DNA of 64,000 nt from Corynebacterium lowii. Lineage in GTDB: Bacteria > Actinomycetota > Actinomycetes > Mycobacteriales > Mycobacteriaceae. Shown here in pieces: positions 9,583-19,399 of the stretch; position 1 is the first letter of the stretch; each line of letters begins with the position of its first letter. The notes beneath the pieces were generated by a model. That model had not been told where the DNA came from. It did not search any database and saw nothing but the letters and a program-made list of their open reading frames with translations. The stretch is from assembly GCF_001412085.1 (NCBI RefSeq), contig NZ_LKEV01000005.1, forward strand, positions 1 through 64,000. Direction: 5' to 3'. Position numbers and translations under genes: made by a program.

Positions 9583-10221
9583 GTGCAGAACGACACCACC
9601 TCACTCAGGGAAGCAAAGCGGCGCGCCACCCTGCGCGCCATCGAGGAGCAGGCCACCCGCCTGGTGCTCGAGCGCGGCTACGAGGCCGTGACCGTGGAGG
9701 ACATCTGCGCGGCCGCTGAGGTCTCCCGCCGCACCTTTTTCAACTACGTGGAGTCCAAGGAGATCGCCGTGCTGGGCCGCCCAGCGCGCATGCCCCCGCC
9801 CGAGGAGCAGGAGGACTTCGTGCACACCCGCCACGAGGACCTGGTGGCGGCGGTGCTCGACGCCCTCTTCCACGCCTTCGTGGCGGACCACGACGTCCAG
9901 CTCCTGCGGCACCGCAAGACGATCCGGCGCAATAATCCCGCGCTCTCCTACAACCACCTCGCGCAGTCCCACGAGGTTCACCACGCGGTGGCCCAGATGG
10001 TGCAGCGCTACGTGGACCACCACCCGGACCAGCGGCGGCTGGGCGGCCCCGGCGAGTACGAGGCGCACGCCGTGGTCACCCTGGCCAGCGCCGCGCTGCA
10101 ACTGGGCATGCGGATGTGGATGGCGGAGCACGACACCACCGCGGAGTCCCTGCGCGCCAGCGGCCACCGCGCGCTGCGCAACCTTCGAGCAATACCCCCC
10201 TCGACCAAGAAGGAACGATGA
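9583..10221 (+). CDS. TetR/AcrR family transcriptional regulator
   Basis: The 212-residue protein has an N-terminal helix-turn-helix (residues about 8-55: REAKRRATLRAIEEQATRLVLERGYEAVTVEDICAAAEVSRRTFFNYVESKE), the standard TetR DNA-binding domain, and a helical ligand-binding C-terminus. The GTG at 9583 is chosen because the upstream extension runs through the operator dyad. Its stop codon overlaps the ATG of the MFS gene (ATGA at 10218-10221), so it probably represses its own operon and the efflux pump. The inducer is unknown. Confidence 0.88.
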   Translation: MQNDTTSLREAKRRATLRAIEEQATRLVLERGYEAVTVEDICAAAEVSRRTFFNYVESKEIAVLGRPARMPPPEEQEDFVHTRHEDLVAAVLDALFHAFVADHDVQLLRHRKTIRRNNPALSYNHLAQSHEVHHAVAQMVQRYVDHHPDQRRLGGPGEYEAHAVVTLASAALQLGMRMWMAEHDTTAESLRASGHRALRNLRAIPPSTKKER

Positions 10222-11734
10222 CCACGAACACACCACAGCACCAGGAACCCTCGCGCAAACAGCGCCTGCCCTGGATCATCGGCGCGCTCATGCTCGCCAT
10301 GCTCATGAGCTCCTTGGCCAGATGATCTTCTCCACCGCGCTGCCCACCATCGTGGGCGAGCTGGGTGGGGTCAACCACATGACGTGGGTGATTACCGGCT
10401 TCCTCCTGGGCCAGACCATCGCGCTGCCGATCTTCGGCAAGCTCGGGGATCAGATCGGCCGCAAGGGGCTGTTCCTCTTCGCCAACTCCCTCTTCGTCCT
10501 CGGATCGCTCATTGGCGGCGCCGCGCAGTCCATGAGCGTGCTCATCCTGGCCCGCGTGCTACAGGGCGTGGCCGCGGGCGGCATGATGATCCTCTCCCAG
10601 GCGATCACCGCCGAGGTCACCACCGCCCGCGAGCGCGGCAAGTACATGGGGGTGATGGGCTCCGTCTTTGGCGTCTCCGCCGTGCTCGGCCCGATCCTCG
10701 GCGGCTGGTTCACCGACGGCCTGGGCTGGCGCTGGGGCCTGTGGCTCAACGTGCCCATCGGCCTGGTCTCCATCGCCGCCATCTCCTATCTCCTACAGCT
10801 CCCACCCAAGCCCACGCGCCTGAGCTTCGACTGGCTGGGCATGGCCACCATGTCCATCTCCACCGCCGCCCTGGTGCTCTTCATGACGTGGGGCGGCAAC
10901 GAGTACGAGTGGGGCTCCCCGGTGATCCTGGGCCTCATCGCCACCGCCGTGGTCGTCGGCGCTCTCTTCGTGTTCGTGGAGACGCGCGCCCACGATCCCC
11001 TGGTGCCCATGAGCCTGTTTCAGAACCGCAACTTCGTGCTCACCACCGTCTCCGGTTTCGGCATCGGGATCTTCATGTTCGGCTCCCTGGCCTACCTGCC
11101 CACCTACCTGCAGATGGTCCACGGCATGACCCCCACCCGGGCGGGACTCATGCTGCTGAGCATGATGGTGGGCCTGATAGGCACCTCCATCATGGTGGGC
11201 AACCTCGTCTCCAAGTTCGGCCGGTACAAGGCCTTCCCCATCGTCGGCCTGCTCATCGTGGCCGTGGGCATGACGCTGCTGTCCACCCTGCACGCCGAGA
11301 CCTCGCTGGTGATCGTGGGCCTGTACCTCTTCCTCTTGGGCTTCGGCATGGGCTGCTCCATGCAGATCCTGGTGCTCATCGTACAGAACTCCTTCCCTGT
11401 GGGCATGGTGGGCACGGTGACGGCCACCAACAACTTCTTCCGGCAGATCGGCGGCTCCGTGGGCTCCGCCCTGGTGGGCGGGCTGTTCGTGGGCAACCTC
11501 ACCACGCAGCTCCAGCGCAACCTGCCTGCGGGCCAGCAGTTCAGCGGCGACGGCTCCTCGCACCTGACCCCCGGCGCGCTGGCGGACCTGCCCGAGCCCA
11601 TCCGCCAGGCGATCGAGACCAGCTACAACGACGCCCTCACCCCCATCTTCCTGCTCCTCATGCCGCTGGCCCTGCTATGCTCGGCGGTCCTGGTGTGGGT
11701 GAAGGAAGACAAGCTGAAGGAGACGATCTCTTAA
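10218..11734 (+). pseudogene. DHA2-type MFS drug efflux transporter, single frameshift
   Basis: The joined reading is a 14-helix EmrB/QacA-type proton antiporter of about 505 residues: WIIGALMLAMLMSSL then MIFSTALPTIVGELGGVNHMTWVITGF, GRKGLFLFANSLFVLGS, and motif C-like GVSAVLGPILGGWF. The frame breaks inside helix 1 near 10313-10322, where family members read SSLGQMIFS; one G is missing from a G run. The first frame stops at TGA 10323-10325, overlapping an in-frame ATG at 10322 that opens the remaining 470 codons. A protein restarted there would lack half of helix 1. It is translationally coupled to the TetR gene. Confidence 0.8.
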
Positions 11735-11737
11735 ATC

Positions 11738-12055
11738 ATGCGCGACTGGCAGGCGGCCGCCATAGCGGTGGGCATCGCGAGCGTGATGTCCGCCGCGTGC
11801 GCCACGAGCGGGTGGCTGGCCCCGCTCGGCATCGCGCTCACCTCGTTCGCCTTAACGGCCCTCGCCCTGCGCGCGGGCTACCTCCCCGGCCTCTCCCCCG
11901 CCGCGCCGCGCGCCCTGATCTGTGCCTCCGCGCTGGGGCTGGCCCTCCTCGCCCTCTCTCCCACGGGACCGCTGGGTGCCCTCGGCGGGCTGCTGGGCGC
12001 GGCGGCCTTCTGCGCGGTGAGCGTCGGCGTGTACGCGGTCACCCGAGAAAAATAG
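11738..12055 (+). CDS. small hydrophobic protein of the TetR-MFS operon
   Basis: The 105-residue product is almost entirely hydrophobic with about four predicted helices and no soluble domain. It starts 3 bp after the MFS stop codon, so it belongs to the same operon. No family was recognised. It may assist the efflux pump or be unrelated. Confidence 0.6.
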   Translation: MRDWQAAAIAVGIASVMSAACATSGWLAPLGIALTSFALTALALRAGYLPGLSPAAPRALICASALGLALLALSPTGPLGALGGLLGAAAFCAVSVGVYAVTREK

Positions 12056-12104
12056 GCCGGGGCGCACCGTATGTGTCCCGGCCCTGTGAGGCGTACAACG
12101 TAGC

Positions 12105-12656
12105 TTAGTTATCCGGCAGGTCCTCCACCGCGATGTCCGGCTTGGGCAGCAGCTTCTCCCACACGTCCGTGTCGCGCCACTGGCCCGCCATCTCCCCGTA
12201 GGGCATCTTGGCCAGGTGGTGGTAGGTGCCCACCTTCTCAAAGCCGCGCGACTGGTGGAGCTTGGCCGAGCCCTCGTTCTCCGGGAAGATCCAGGAGTGG
12301 ATGGCCCACCTGTCCAGCCTGGCGCAGGTCTCCACCAGGTGATCCAGCAGCGCACCGGCGATGCCGCGCCCCCGGGCCTCGGGGCCGATGTAGATGGAAT
12401 CCTCCACCACCCCGCTGAACACCTGGCGGGAGGACACCGGCGCGGCGGACACCCAGCCGAGCACCTTGGCGTCATCCTCCTCCTCGACCGCAACAAACAC
12501 CGTCTCCATGATCTTGGAGGTGCGGAACTTATCCCAGGTGGGCGCCTTGCGCTCGTAGCTGGCGTGCCCCGTATCCAGGCCATGCTCGTAGATGGCCTGG
12601 ACCTGCGGGAAGTCCCGCTCCTCGAACGCTCTGATCCTAAAGGACGCTTGTGACAT
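12105..12656 (-). CDS. GNAT family N-acetyltransferase (phosphinothricin acetyltransferase-like)
   Basis: The 183-residue protein follows the PAT/bar branch of GNAT enzymes: FRIRAFEERDFPQVQAIYEHGLDTGHASYE at the N-terminus, VLGWVSAAPVSSRQVFSGVVEDSIYI, the acetyl-CoA loop GPEARGRGIAGALLDHLVE (Q/RxxGxG/A) and the C-terminal NEGSAKLHQSRGFEKVGTYHHLAKMPYGE. Relatives acetylate phosphinothricin, methionine sulfoximine or similar amines; the real substrate here is not known. The start is the ATG at 12656. Confidence 0.9.
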   Translation of the reverse strand: MSQASFRIRAFEERDFPQVQAIYEHGLDTGHASYERKAPTWDKFRTSKIMETVFVAVEEEDDAKVLGWVSAAPVSSRQVFSGVVEDSIYIGPEARGRGIAGALLDHLVETCARLDRWAIHSWIFPENEGSAKLHQSRGFEKVGTYHHLAKMPYGEMAGQWRDTDVWEKLLPKPDIAVEDLPDN

Positions 12657-12713
12657 GCAGACGATTGTGACGCTTTCCACCGCCGCGCGCAACCGAGCGC
12701 CACAACGAGGAGC

Positions 12714-14030
12714 TCAGTGCTCCTCCAACAGGTCGGTGACCAGCTCCGCGATCGCGGAGCGCTCCGAGCGCCGCAGGGTGATGTGCGCGAACAGCTCGTG
12801 GCCCTTGAGCTTCTCGATCACCGCCTGCACCCCGTCGTGGCGGCCCACGCGGAGGTTGTCGCGCTGGGCGACGTCGTGGGTGAGCACCACCCGGGACCCG
12901 GAGCCCAGGCGCGAGAGCACGGTGAGCAGCACGTTGCGCTCGAGCGACTGGGCCTCGTCCACGATCACGAAGGCGTCGTGCAGGCTGCGCCCGCGGATAT
13001 GCGTTAGGGGCAGCACCTCGAGCAGGCCGCGCTCGTGGATCTCCTCGAGCACGTTGTCCGAGACGAGCCCCGATAGGGTGTCATACACCGCCTGCGCCCA
13101 GGGGTTCATCTTCTCGTCCTCGGAGCCGGGGAGGAAGCCCAGGGACTGCCCGCCCACCGCGTACAGGGGCCGGAACACGATGATCCTCCGGTGCGCCCCG
13201 CGCTCCAGCACGGCCTCCAGGCCCGCGCACAGGGCCAGGGCGGACTTGCCGGTGCCCGCGCGGCCCCCGATGGAGACGATGCCCACCTCCGGGTCGTTGA
13301 GCAGGTCCAGGGCCACCCGCTGCTCCGCCGAGCGCCCGTGCAGCCCGAATGCCTGCTGGTCCCCCGGCACCAGCACCAGCCTGCCCACCCCCACCCGGGC
13401 CAGGGCGGACTGGGTGGCCCCCTGCAGGCGCAGCCCGCAATGCAGCGGCAGCTCGCGCACCGGGGTGCCCTCCTGGGTCTCCCCCTCCGGCAGGTCCACC
13501 TCCCCGTGGGCGTAGAGGGCGTCGATAAGCTCCCCGGGAACGTGCAGGGTGCCCATGCCGGAGTAGCCGGTGAGCACCACGTCCTGGGCGTGGTACTCGT
13601 CCGCGTCCAGCCCCACGGCCCCGGCCTTGACCCGCAGGGGCACGTCCTTGGTCACCACCGTCACCTCGTGGCCCTCCTCCTGGAGGTTCAGGGCGCAGGC
13701 CAGGATGCGCTGGTCGCCGCCCTCCCCGCGCAGGGGCAGCGGCAGGACCGATTGATCCTGGTGGTTGAGTTCCACACACAGGGTGCCGCCCTCGTCGTTG
13801 GCGGGAACCGGCTCGTCCAGGCGCGCGTAGGTGGCGCGCAGCTCATCGAGGTGCCGCAGCGCCTCGCGGGCGAACCACCCCAGCTCCGGGTGCTGGCGCT
13901 TGGCCTCCAGCTCTGAGACCACGGCCAGGGGCAGGATCACGTGGTGCTCGGCAAACTTGCTCAGGCATCGGGGGTCCGAGAGCAGCACCGAAGTATCGAT
14001 CACGTAGGTGCGGGCGTGCGATGAAGGCAT
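12714..14030 (-). CDS. phoH2: PIN-PhoH fusion protein (PhoH2 type)
   Basis: The 438-residue product has an N-terminal PIN nuclease domain ([16 protein letters not shown], acidic residues near 10, 48 and 110) and a C-terminal PhoH ATPase with Walker [13 protein letters not shown] (about residue 265) and Walker [12 protein letters not shown] (about 355). PhoH2 proteins of this type are described as ATP-dependent RNA helicase/ribonucleases. The start at 14030 ([12 protein letters not shown]) gives the standard N-terminus. A strong terminator hairpin lies just upstream and separates it from the lipoprotein gene. Confidence 0.93.
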   Translation of the reverse strand: MPSSHARTYVIDTSVLLSDPRCLSKFAEHHVILPLAVVSELEAKRQHPELGWFAREALRHLDELRATYARLDEPVPANDEGGTLCVELNHQDQSVLPLPLRGEGGDQRILACALNLQEEGHEVTVVTKDVPLRVKAGAVGLDADEYHAQDVVLTGYSGMGTLHVPGELIDALYAHGEVDLPEGETQEGTPVRELPLHCGLRLQGATQSALARVGVGRLVLVPGDQQAFGLHGRSAEQRVALDLLNDPEVGIVSIGGRAGTGKSALALCAGLEAVLERGAHRRIIVFRPLYAVGGQSLGFLPGSEDEKMNPWAQAVYDTLSGLVSDNVLEEIHERGLLEVLPLTHIRGRSLHDAFVIVDEAQSLERNVLLTVLSRLGSGSRVVLTHDVAQRDNLRVGRHDGVQAVIEKLKGHELFAHITLRRSERSAIAELVTDLLEEH

Positions 14031-14091
14031 GAGGCTCCATTCCTTACAAAGACAGCGGGGCAACGGATAGGTGACTCCACCACGGCAAAAG

Positions 14092-14118
14092 GCCCCCGCA
14101 TTCTGCGAATGCGGGGGC
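14092..14118 (-). terminator. strong hairpin terminator between the lipoprotein gene and phoH2
   Basis: Perfect 12-bp arms (14092-14103 and 14107-14118) enclose a 3-base loop. Read on the minus strand it is followed by CCTTTTG, so it ends the upstream LysR-like/lipoprotein transcript. Confidence 0.85.
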
Positions 14119-14234
14119 AGATGCGCGGGTTCGGTGTGGCCACGAGGCCAGGCTAGGCACCGCAGGTGGATAGCAGTTGAACGCGGGGTGAAGTTTTCTT
14201 ACCGCCGGCCCCAGCCCCGCAGACCCACGCGGGG

Positions 14235-14723
14235 CTAGGACTGCACCTCCGCCCCGTACTGGCCCTCCGCGTCCCGGGCCCAGGAGACGCTGCCGCGCTC
14301 AAAGCTCTGGGTCCATCCGCTGCCGTCCGGCAGCTCCTCCTCGTCGGCCACCGGCAGCCCCACCGGGGCACCCAGGCCGCCCTCGCGCAGCCAGATACGG
14401 GCGAGCTTGCCGCGCACCCGCTGCACGCCCGTCTCCGGGGAGTACACCACCGAGGAGCCGTCGCTGAACTCCACGAGGTAGCGCTGCGACTCCTCGGCGG
14501 TCACGGCCAGCACCATCGCCCCGCCCTCCTCCGCCTGCTCCGTGGCGCGGGCCACCTCCGACGGCACCGGGGTACCGCCGACCGCGTCCTCCGCCGTGGC
14601 CGGGGCCGCCGACTCGCCGGTCCGATCGGGGGCGGGGCTCTCCCCCGGCGCAGCGCACCCCGCCGCGAGCGCCCCGCACAGCGCCACCGCGCCCCACCTC
14701 GCCGCCATCGCCCGCCTTCTCAT
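14235..14723 (-). CDS. lipoprotein with one LGFP-like repeat
   Basis: The 162-residue product has a signal peptide ending in the lipobox LAAGC (Cys about residue 23), an A/E/P-rich linker, and near the C-terminus a single LGFP-type repeat (GGLGAPVGLPVADEEELPDGSGWTQSFERGSVSW). LGFP repeats occur in mycolata cell-wall proteins and are thought to bind the envelope. Its start codon overlaps the stop of the upstream LysR-like gene (ATGA), so the two are co-translated. Confidence 0.8.
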   Translation of the reverse strand: MRRRAMAARWGAVALCGALAAGCAAPGESPAPDRTGESAAPATAEDAVGGTPVPSEVARATEQAEEGGAMVLAVTAEESQRYLVEFSDGSSVVYSPETGVQRVRGKLARIWLREGGLGAPVGLPVADEEELPDGSGWTQSFERGSVSWARDAEGQYGAEVQS

Positions 14724-15442
14724 CTCTTCCTCCTGCGGTTGCTCGCGTTCGTACCCGCCCGATGCTGATTCCGCTGCGTCTTTTTCTGCTCGCCCTGCGC
14801 CCTCCCGGCTCGGCGCTCCTGCTTAGCCTTGGCCTTCTCCCGCGCGCTGCGCCTGGGGGCCGCCTGCCGCAAGGAGTTCCGGGTGCGCCCGCGCGCGATG
14901 CCCACAAAGTCCTGGATCGCGTCGCTATCCGCCTCGCGGCGCCACACCAGGGCGATGTGCGTCTCCGGTACCGGCTCCCCCCGCTCGTCCGCGTCCCCGG
15001 CCAGGGGCAGTGGCACCACCTGCTTGCGGCTGAGGATCTTGAGCAGGGGGCGCGGGGCGACCGCCACGCCCACGTTGGCTGCCACCACGGCCAGCGCGGC
15101 GCGCACCTGGGCCACGTCCACCTCGCCGGAGGCGGGCACGCGGTACTGCACCATCTCCCCGGCGAGGTCGGGGGCACCCACGGGATCCCCCGCCTCGGCA
15201 AAGATGCTGCCCTTGGGCACCGCCACGCCGCGCGCCTCGGCGTAGAGGCGCACCACGTGATGATCCTGCCCCACCCGGGCGTCGGGCAGGCGGGCCAGGG
15301 CGAGGTCCGCCTGCCCCGCATCCAGGAGGGCCAGGGGGTCCTCGCTGTCCAGGGGCATAAGCCCGCCGTGATCGGTGCGCTGCGCAAAGCGATCAAACCA
15401 CTTTCCCGGTTCCGTGCCGGTCACAAAGGCGAGGCGCAACAT
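14720..15442 (-). CDS. LysR-type substrate-binding domain protein without HTH
   Basis: The 240-residue product begins directly with a periplasmic-binding-fold effector domain (MLRLAFVTGTEPGKWFDRFAQR, PLALLDAGQADLALARLPDA, VGVAVAPRPLLKILSRKQVV) and has no winged helix. A strongly basic K/R/Q-rich tail (residues about 185-240) may bind nucleic acid instead. Corynebacteria carry such stand-alone proteins divergent from DUF5997 genes. The ATG at 15442 is used because earlier in-frame codons overlap the divergent gene and are not family-like. Confidence 0.8.
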   Translation of the reverse strand: MLRLAFVTGTEPGKWFDRFAQRTDHGGLMPLDSEDPLALLDAGQADLALARLPDARVGQDHHVVRLYAEARGVAVPKGSIFAEAGDPVGAPDLAGEMVQYRVPASGEVDVAQVRAALAVVAANVGVAVAPRPLLKILSRKQVVPLPLAGDADERGEPVPETHIALVWRREADSDAIQDFVGIARGRTRNSLRQAAPRRSAREKAKAKQERRAGRAQGEQKKTQRNQHRAGTNASNRRRKR

Positions 15443-15467
15443 GCGGATAATGCTACCGTGAGACACC

Positions 15468-15863
15468 ATGAGTGAAACCAACCAGGACGTGCGCACCCCC
15501 TCCGGCACCGCGATGAGGGCGCAGACCGCCGCCAAGAAGCTCGGCATTTACCTGCCCGCCGCCCCCACCGAGTTCCGCGAGGGCGCCATCACCCACGCCG
15601 AGCTACGCGACCTGCAGGAAAACCCGCCCGAGTGGCTGGCGGAGCTGCGCCGCACCGGACCGCACCCGCGCCCCGTGGTAGCACAGAAGCTGGGGATCAC
15701 CATCGCCGCCCTCAAGCGCAACGACATGGACAAGCCCCTGACCACCGCCGAGATCAAGGAGCTGCTGGCCCACCAGCCGGAGTGGCTGGGCCGAGAGCGC
15801 GCCGCCCTAGCCGAGGGGCGCGCCGCCGAGGAGGACGACGCCTCCGCGCGCGACGAGATCTAG
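15468..15863 (+). CDS. DUF5997 family protein
   Basis: The 131-residue soluble protein matches the actinobacterial DUF5997 pattern: TAAKKLGIYLPAAPTEFREGAITHAELRDLQENPPEWLAELRRTGPHPRPVVAQKLGIT and a second copy-like segment PLTTAEIKELLAHQPEWLGRERA. The two halves share the sequence NPPEWL/QPEWL, hinting at an internal duplication. It is divergent from the LysR-like gene with only 25 bp between starts. Function unknown. Confidence 0.85.
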   Translation: MSETNQDVRTPSGTAMRAQTAAKKLGIYLPAAPTEFREGAITHAELRDLQENPPEWLAELRRTGPHPRPVVAQKLGITIAALKRNDMDKPLTTAEIKELLAHQPEWLGRERAALAEGRAAEEDDASARDEI

Positions 15864-15881
15864 CAGCCCCTACCCCACGCG

Positions 15882-15936
15882 GCACCGAGGCGGCACCCCA
15901 CGGCTCCTACGGAGGGCCGGGGCACCGCCTCGGTGC
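15882..15936. terminator. large inverted repeat between convergent genes
   Basis: Arms 15882-15899 and 15919-15936 are complementary over 18 bp with a single mismatched pair region (GCACCGAGGCGG core). It lies between the ends of the DUF5997 gene and glyA and probably acts as a two-way terminator. Confidence 0.65.
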
Positions 15937-15984
15937 GCTCTTGCATTCGGGTACCGCGCGGGTGCCGCCTAAGTGCCGTGGGAT

Positions 15985-17277
15985 TTAGCCCAGCATCCTC
16001 CAGTCCTCGATGCCCTCGTAGAGCGGGTAGTGCTCCGCGATCTTGGCCACGCGGGCGCGCAGCGCCTCCACATCCGCGCTCTGGCCCGCGGCCAGGGCGG
16101 TGCCGATCACGTCCGCGACCTCCTCGAAGGCGGCGGAGTCTAGGCCCCGGGTGGCCAGCGCGGAGGTGCCGATGCGCAGGCCGGAGGAGACTGCCGGCGG
16201 GCGCGGGTCGAAGGGCACGGCGTTGCGGTTGACCGTGATGCCCACCTGGTGCAGCAGGTCCTCGGCCTGCTGGCCGTCCAGGTTGGAGGTGCGCAGGTCC
16301 GCCAGCACGAGGTGCACGTCCGTGCCGCCGGTGAGTACGTCCACGCCCGCCGCGCGGCAATCCTCGGCGGTCAGGCGCTCGGCCACCAGGCGCGCGCCCT
16401 CCAGCGTGCGCTGCTGGCGCTCCTTGAACTCCTCGGTGCCCGCGATCTTCAGGGCCGTGGCCTTGGCCGCCACCACGTGCATGAGCGGGCCGCCCTGTTG
16501 CCCGGGGAACACGGCGGAGTTGAGCTTCTTGGCCCACTCCTCCTTGGCCAGGATCAGCCCGGAGCGCGGGCCTCCCAGCGTCTTGTGCACCGTGCTCGAG
16601 ACGATGTCCGAGTGCGGCACCGGAGAGGGGTGCAGCCCGGCGGCCACTAGGCCCGCAAAGTGCGCCATGTCCGTCCACAACACCGCCCCCACCTCGTCCG
16701 CGATGGAGCGGAAGGCGGCGAAGTCGATGGTGCGCGGGTAGGCGGACCAGCCCGCGATGAGCACCTTGGGGCGGTGCTCCAGGGCCAGCTCGCGCACGCG
16801 GTCCATGTCGATGCGCATCGTCTCCGGGTCCACCTCGTAGGCCACCACGTCGTAGAGCCGCCCGGAGAAGTTGATCTTCATGCCGTGGGTCAGGTGCCCG
16901 CCGTGCGCGAGGGAAAGGCCCATGATCTTATCGCCGGGGCGAGCCGCCGCGTGCAGCACGGCGGCGTTGGCCTGGGCACCGGAGTGCGGCTGCACGTTAG
17001 CGTACCCCGCGCCAAAGAGGGCTTTGGCGCGGTCCCGTGCCAGATCCTCCACCACGTCCACGTGCTCGCAGCCGCCGTAGTAGCGGCGGCCGGGGTACCC
17101 CTCGGCGTACTTGTTGGTGAGCACCGAGCCCTGGGCCTGCAGCACGGCGCGGGGCACAAAGTTCTCCGAGGCGATCATTTCCAGGGTGCTGCGCTGGCGA
17201 TTCAGCTCCCCCGAGATCGCCTGGGCGACCTCCGGGTCCACCTCGGCCAGGGGGGTTGTGCGCACGTCCTTGCTCAT
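15985..17277 (-). CDS. glyA: serine hydroxymethyltransferase
   Basis: GlyA converts serine and tetrahydrofolate to glycine and methylene-THF using PLP. The 430-residue product shows the N-terminal [36 protein letters not shown], the PLP-lysine motif [17 protein letters not shown], and the C-terminal folate-binding region. Length and order are standard. The ATG at 17277 ([17 protein letters not shown]) is preceded by an AGGTGGC stretch. It is divergent from coaA. Confidence 0.97.
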   Translation of the reverse strand: MSKDVRTTPLAEVDPEVAQAISGELNRQRSTLEMIASENFVPRAVLQAQGSVLTNKYAEGYPGRRYYGGCEHVDVVEDLARDRAKALFGAGYANVQPHSGAQANAAVLHAAARPGDKIMGLSLAHGGHLTHGMKINFSGRLYDVVAYEVDPETMRIDMDRVRELALEHRPKVLIAGWSAYPRTIDFAAFRSIADEVGAVLWTDMAHFAGLVAAGLHPSPVPHSDIVSSTVHKTLGGPRSGLILAKEEWAKKLNSAVFPGQQGGPLMHVVAAKATALKIAGTEEFKERQQRTLEGARLVAERLTAEDCRAAGVDVLTGGTDVHLVLADLRTSNLDGQQAEDLLHQVGITVNRNAVPFDPRPPAVSSGLRIGTSALATRGLDSAAFEEVADVIGTALAAGQSADVEALRARVAKIAEHYPLYEGIEDWRMLG

Positions 17278-17493
17278 CGCGGCCTGAGCCACCTTTCGTT
17301 TTTGAGGGAACTTCCCCTGAGAGTCTAGCCGCACCCTGCCCCTTTACTCACCTCTTTATGCCGCACCCGGCCCTTGCCTCCGCCACACCGCCACGGGACC
17401 GCCACGACGCCGCCGTGCGGCCCGTCGTCTGCCCGCCGCCTTCCCACCGGCGCGATGCCCGTGCCCGGCGCGTTTCGGGGCACAATGGTGGGC

Positions 17494-18438
17494 ATGTCGC
17501 GTGCCCCCGTCGTCAGCCCCTACCTCGACTTCGACCGTCCCCAGTGGCGGCAGCTACGCCAATCCATGCCCCAGGTGCTCACCGAGGAGGAGGTGATGCG
17601 GCTGCGCGGAATCGGCGAGAAGATCGACCTCGCGGAGGTGGCGGAGGTCTACCTTCCGCTGAGCCGCCTCATTCACCTTCAGGTGACCGCGCGCCAGAAG
17701 CTCAGCGAGGCCACCGAGACCTTCCTCGACGGCACCCAGCATCCCCACGCCTCCCGCGAGCACCCGCCCTTCATCATCGGGCTGGCGGGCTCGGTGGCGG
17801 TGGGCAAGTCCACCACGGCCCGCGTGCTCCAGGTGCTGCTGCAGCGCTGGGACTCCCACCCCAAGGTGGACCTGGTCACCACCGACGGCTTCCTCTACCC
17901 CGCCGCCGAGCTGCGCGCGCGGCGCATGATGAACCGCAAGGGGTTCCCGGAGTCCTACGACCGCCGCGCCCTGCTGCGCTTTGTCACCGAGGTCAAGTCC
18001 GGTGCCCCGGAGGTGCGCGCCCCCGTGTACTCCCACCACCTCTACGACCGCGTGCCGGACGAGGAACACGTGGTACACCGTCCCGACATCCTCATCCTCG
18101 AGGGGCTCAACGTGCTGCAAACCGGACCCACGCTCATGGTGTCCGATCTCTTCGACTTTTCCGTGTACGTCGACGCACGCACCAGCGTGATCGAGCGCTG
18201 GTACATCGACCGCTTCCTCACTATGCGCCAGGGGGCTTTCCGCAAGCCCGGGGCTCACTTTAGCCACTTCGCTGAGCTTGACGATGCCGCAGCGACCCGC
18301 GCCGCCCGGGAGATCTGGCAGTCCATCAACTTACCCAACCTCGTAGAAAACATTCTCCCGACCCGGGTGCGGGCCTCTCTGGTGCTCACCAAGGATAGCG
18401 ATCACCGCGTGCAGAGGGTCAGGATGCGTAAAATTTAG
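17494..18438 (+). CDS. coaA: type I pantothenate kinase
   Basis: CoaA phosphorylates pantothenate, the first step of coenzyme A synthesis. The 314-residue product starts [26 protein letters not shown] like mycobacterial CoaA, has the P-loop [42 protein letters not shown], and [13 protein letters not shown] motifs. The start at ATG 17494 matches the family N-terminus; an ATG three codons upstream is also possible. It is the last ordinary core gene before the decayed island. Confidence 0.96.
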   Translation: MSRAPVVSPYLDFDRPQWRQLRQSMPQVLTEEEVMRLRGIGEKIDLAEVAEVYLPLSRLIHLQVTARQKLSEATETFLDGTQHPHASREHPPFIIGLAGSVAVGKSTTARVLQVLLQRWDSHPKVDLVTTDGFLYPAAELRARRMMNRKGFPESYDRRALLRFVTEVKSGAPEVRAPVYSHHLYDRVPDEEHVVHRPDILILEGLNVLQTGPTLMVSDLFDFSVYVDARTSVIERWYIDRFLTMRQGAFRKPGAHFSHFAELDDAAATRAAREIWQSINLPNLVENILPTRVRASLVLTKDSDHRVQRVRMRKI

Positions 18439-19398
18439 GAAGTTTATCTATACATCTCACCTCCGTTTTCACCTACCCAAGAAGATAATTAATCTCAGAT
18501 TAATTGTCCCATTTACAAAAACGCTAACCATGAAGCAGCACACTTCTTCCTTAAAATCTTACAGCAAGAAAGAGGACGAATATCGTGCACATTCCAGTTT
18601 TATGGAGCGACGAAAATACGCAATTACCCACCCCAATTCCTAGGAAATTTCGATTCCTTGGATCAGTTTAATGGCCGGATTATACACATTTTCACTAATG
18701 CAGTCATATTTGGATTTCAAATTGATCTAAACAAGTGTCATTTACCATATCCGATACCTAAAAAAAAAGAGAGTCAGTACCATGCCACTACCACTTCAAA
18801 TTTTGAATCGTTTTTATACCCACCAATCCCGCGTCGCATGCAATAAAGGAACACCCGATCCACCTTCACCAGCACAGCACGAAAAAGATAGAAATACCCC
18901 AGGTAAGGGAGGTAATAAACATGGGATCAAGAAGAGCTGCGGTGGCCGTGGGTCGAAGGTGAAAGCGGCGTTGGTAGGCTACAGGATCCGTAAAGACGCC
19001 CTCGCGGCCATCCCTAGCAAATACCGCCGCGACAACGACCACGAACTTTCACCATTTTGACCAGTGCCGTTAGCAGGCGACAGCGCCCTACAGCAATGAG
19101 TGCCCCGCTACCGGGGAGATAGCCACAGCCGCGCTAAACATCACACCAAGCGTTTTATGGACGGCACGATCACTACTCGTCGAAGCTTAGTTTCTGACTC
19201 GTCAGCTACCACAACAAGTAAGCCTCCACTCGATCCTGCAGGTTAGGCCAGGTGAAGCCCCTCCGCGGATCGTTTCGAACCTCCGAGCCCTCCAAAACAC
19301 GCCAACACCGCTTAAATCAGGGATCGGCCTCCGCAGCCTGTAGCCGAACTCTGCCCCGAGGCCACCCCCCTTCATCTACACTATTGAGAATAATTACC
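18439..19398. other. AT-rich non-coding stretch at the island boundary
   Basis: Composition falls sharply after coaA. Two short open frames (18658-18846 and 18921-19060) lack recognisable domains and probably are not genes; the second encodes a basic peptide (SKVKAALVGYRIRKDALAAIP). The stretch reads as decayed or foreign DNA leading to the broken metallophore cluster. Confidence 0.45.
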
Positions 19399-19399
19399 A
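19385..19399. promoter_or_regulatory. Zur-box-like element upstream of the decayed transport cluster
   Basis: TGAGAATAATTACCA is an imperfect dyad (TGAnAATnATTnnCA) resembling actinobacterial Zur operators. It abuts the ATG at 19399 that opens the permease remnant. The match is by eye and not scored. Confidence 0.4.

Noticed and set aside
10384..12108. A 574-codon plus-strand frame over the MFS gene
   Set aside because: It is an R/P/H-rich shadow; the transporter helices are all in the other frame.
18658..18846. A 62-codon open frame as a gene
   Set aside because: It is AT-rich without ribosome-binding site, domain or operon context; likely chance.
19235..19255. DtxR box near GCAGGTTAGGCCAGG
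   Set aside because: Only about 9 of 16 positions agree with the consensus and the central dyad is broken.
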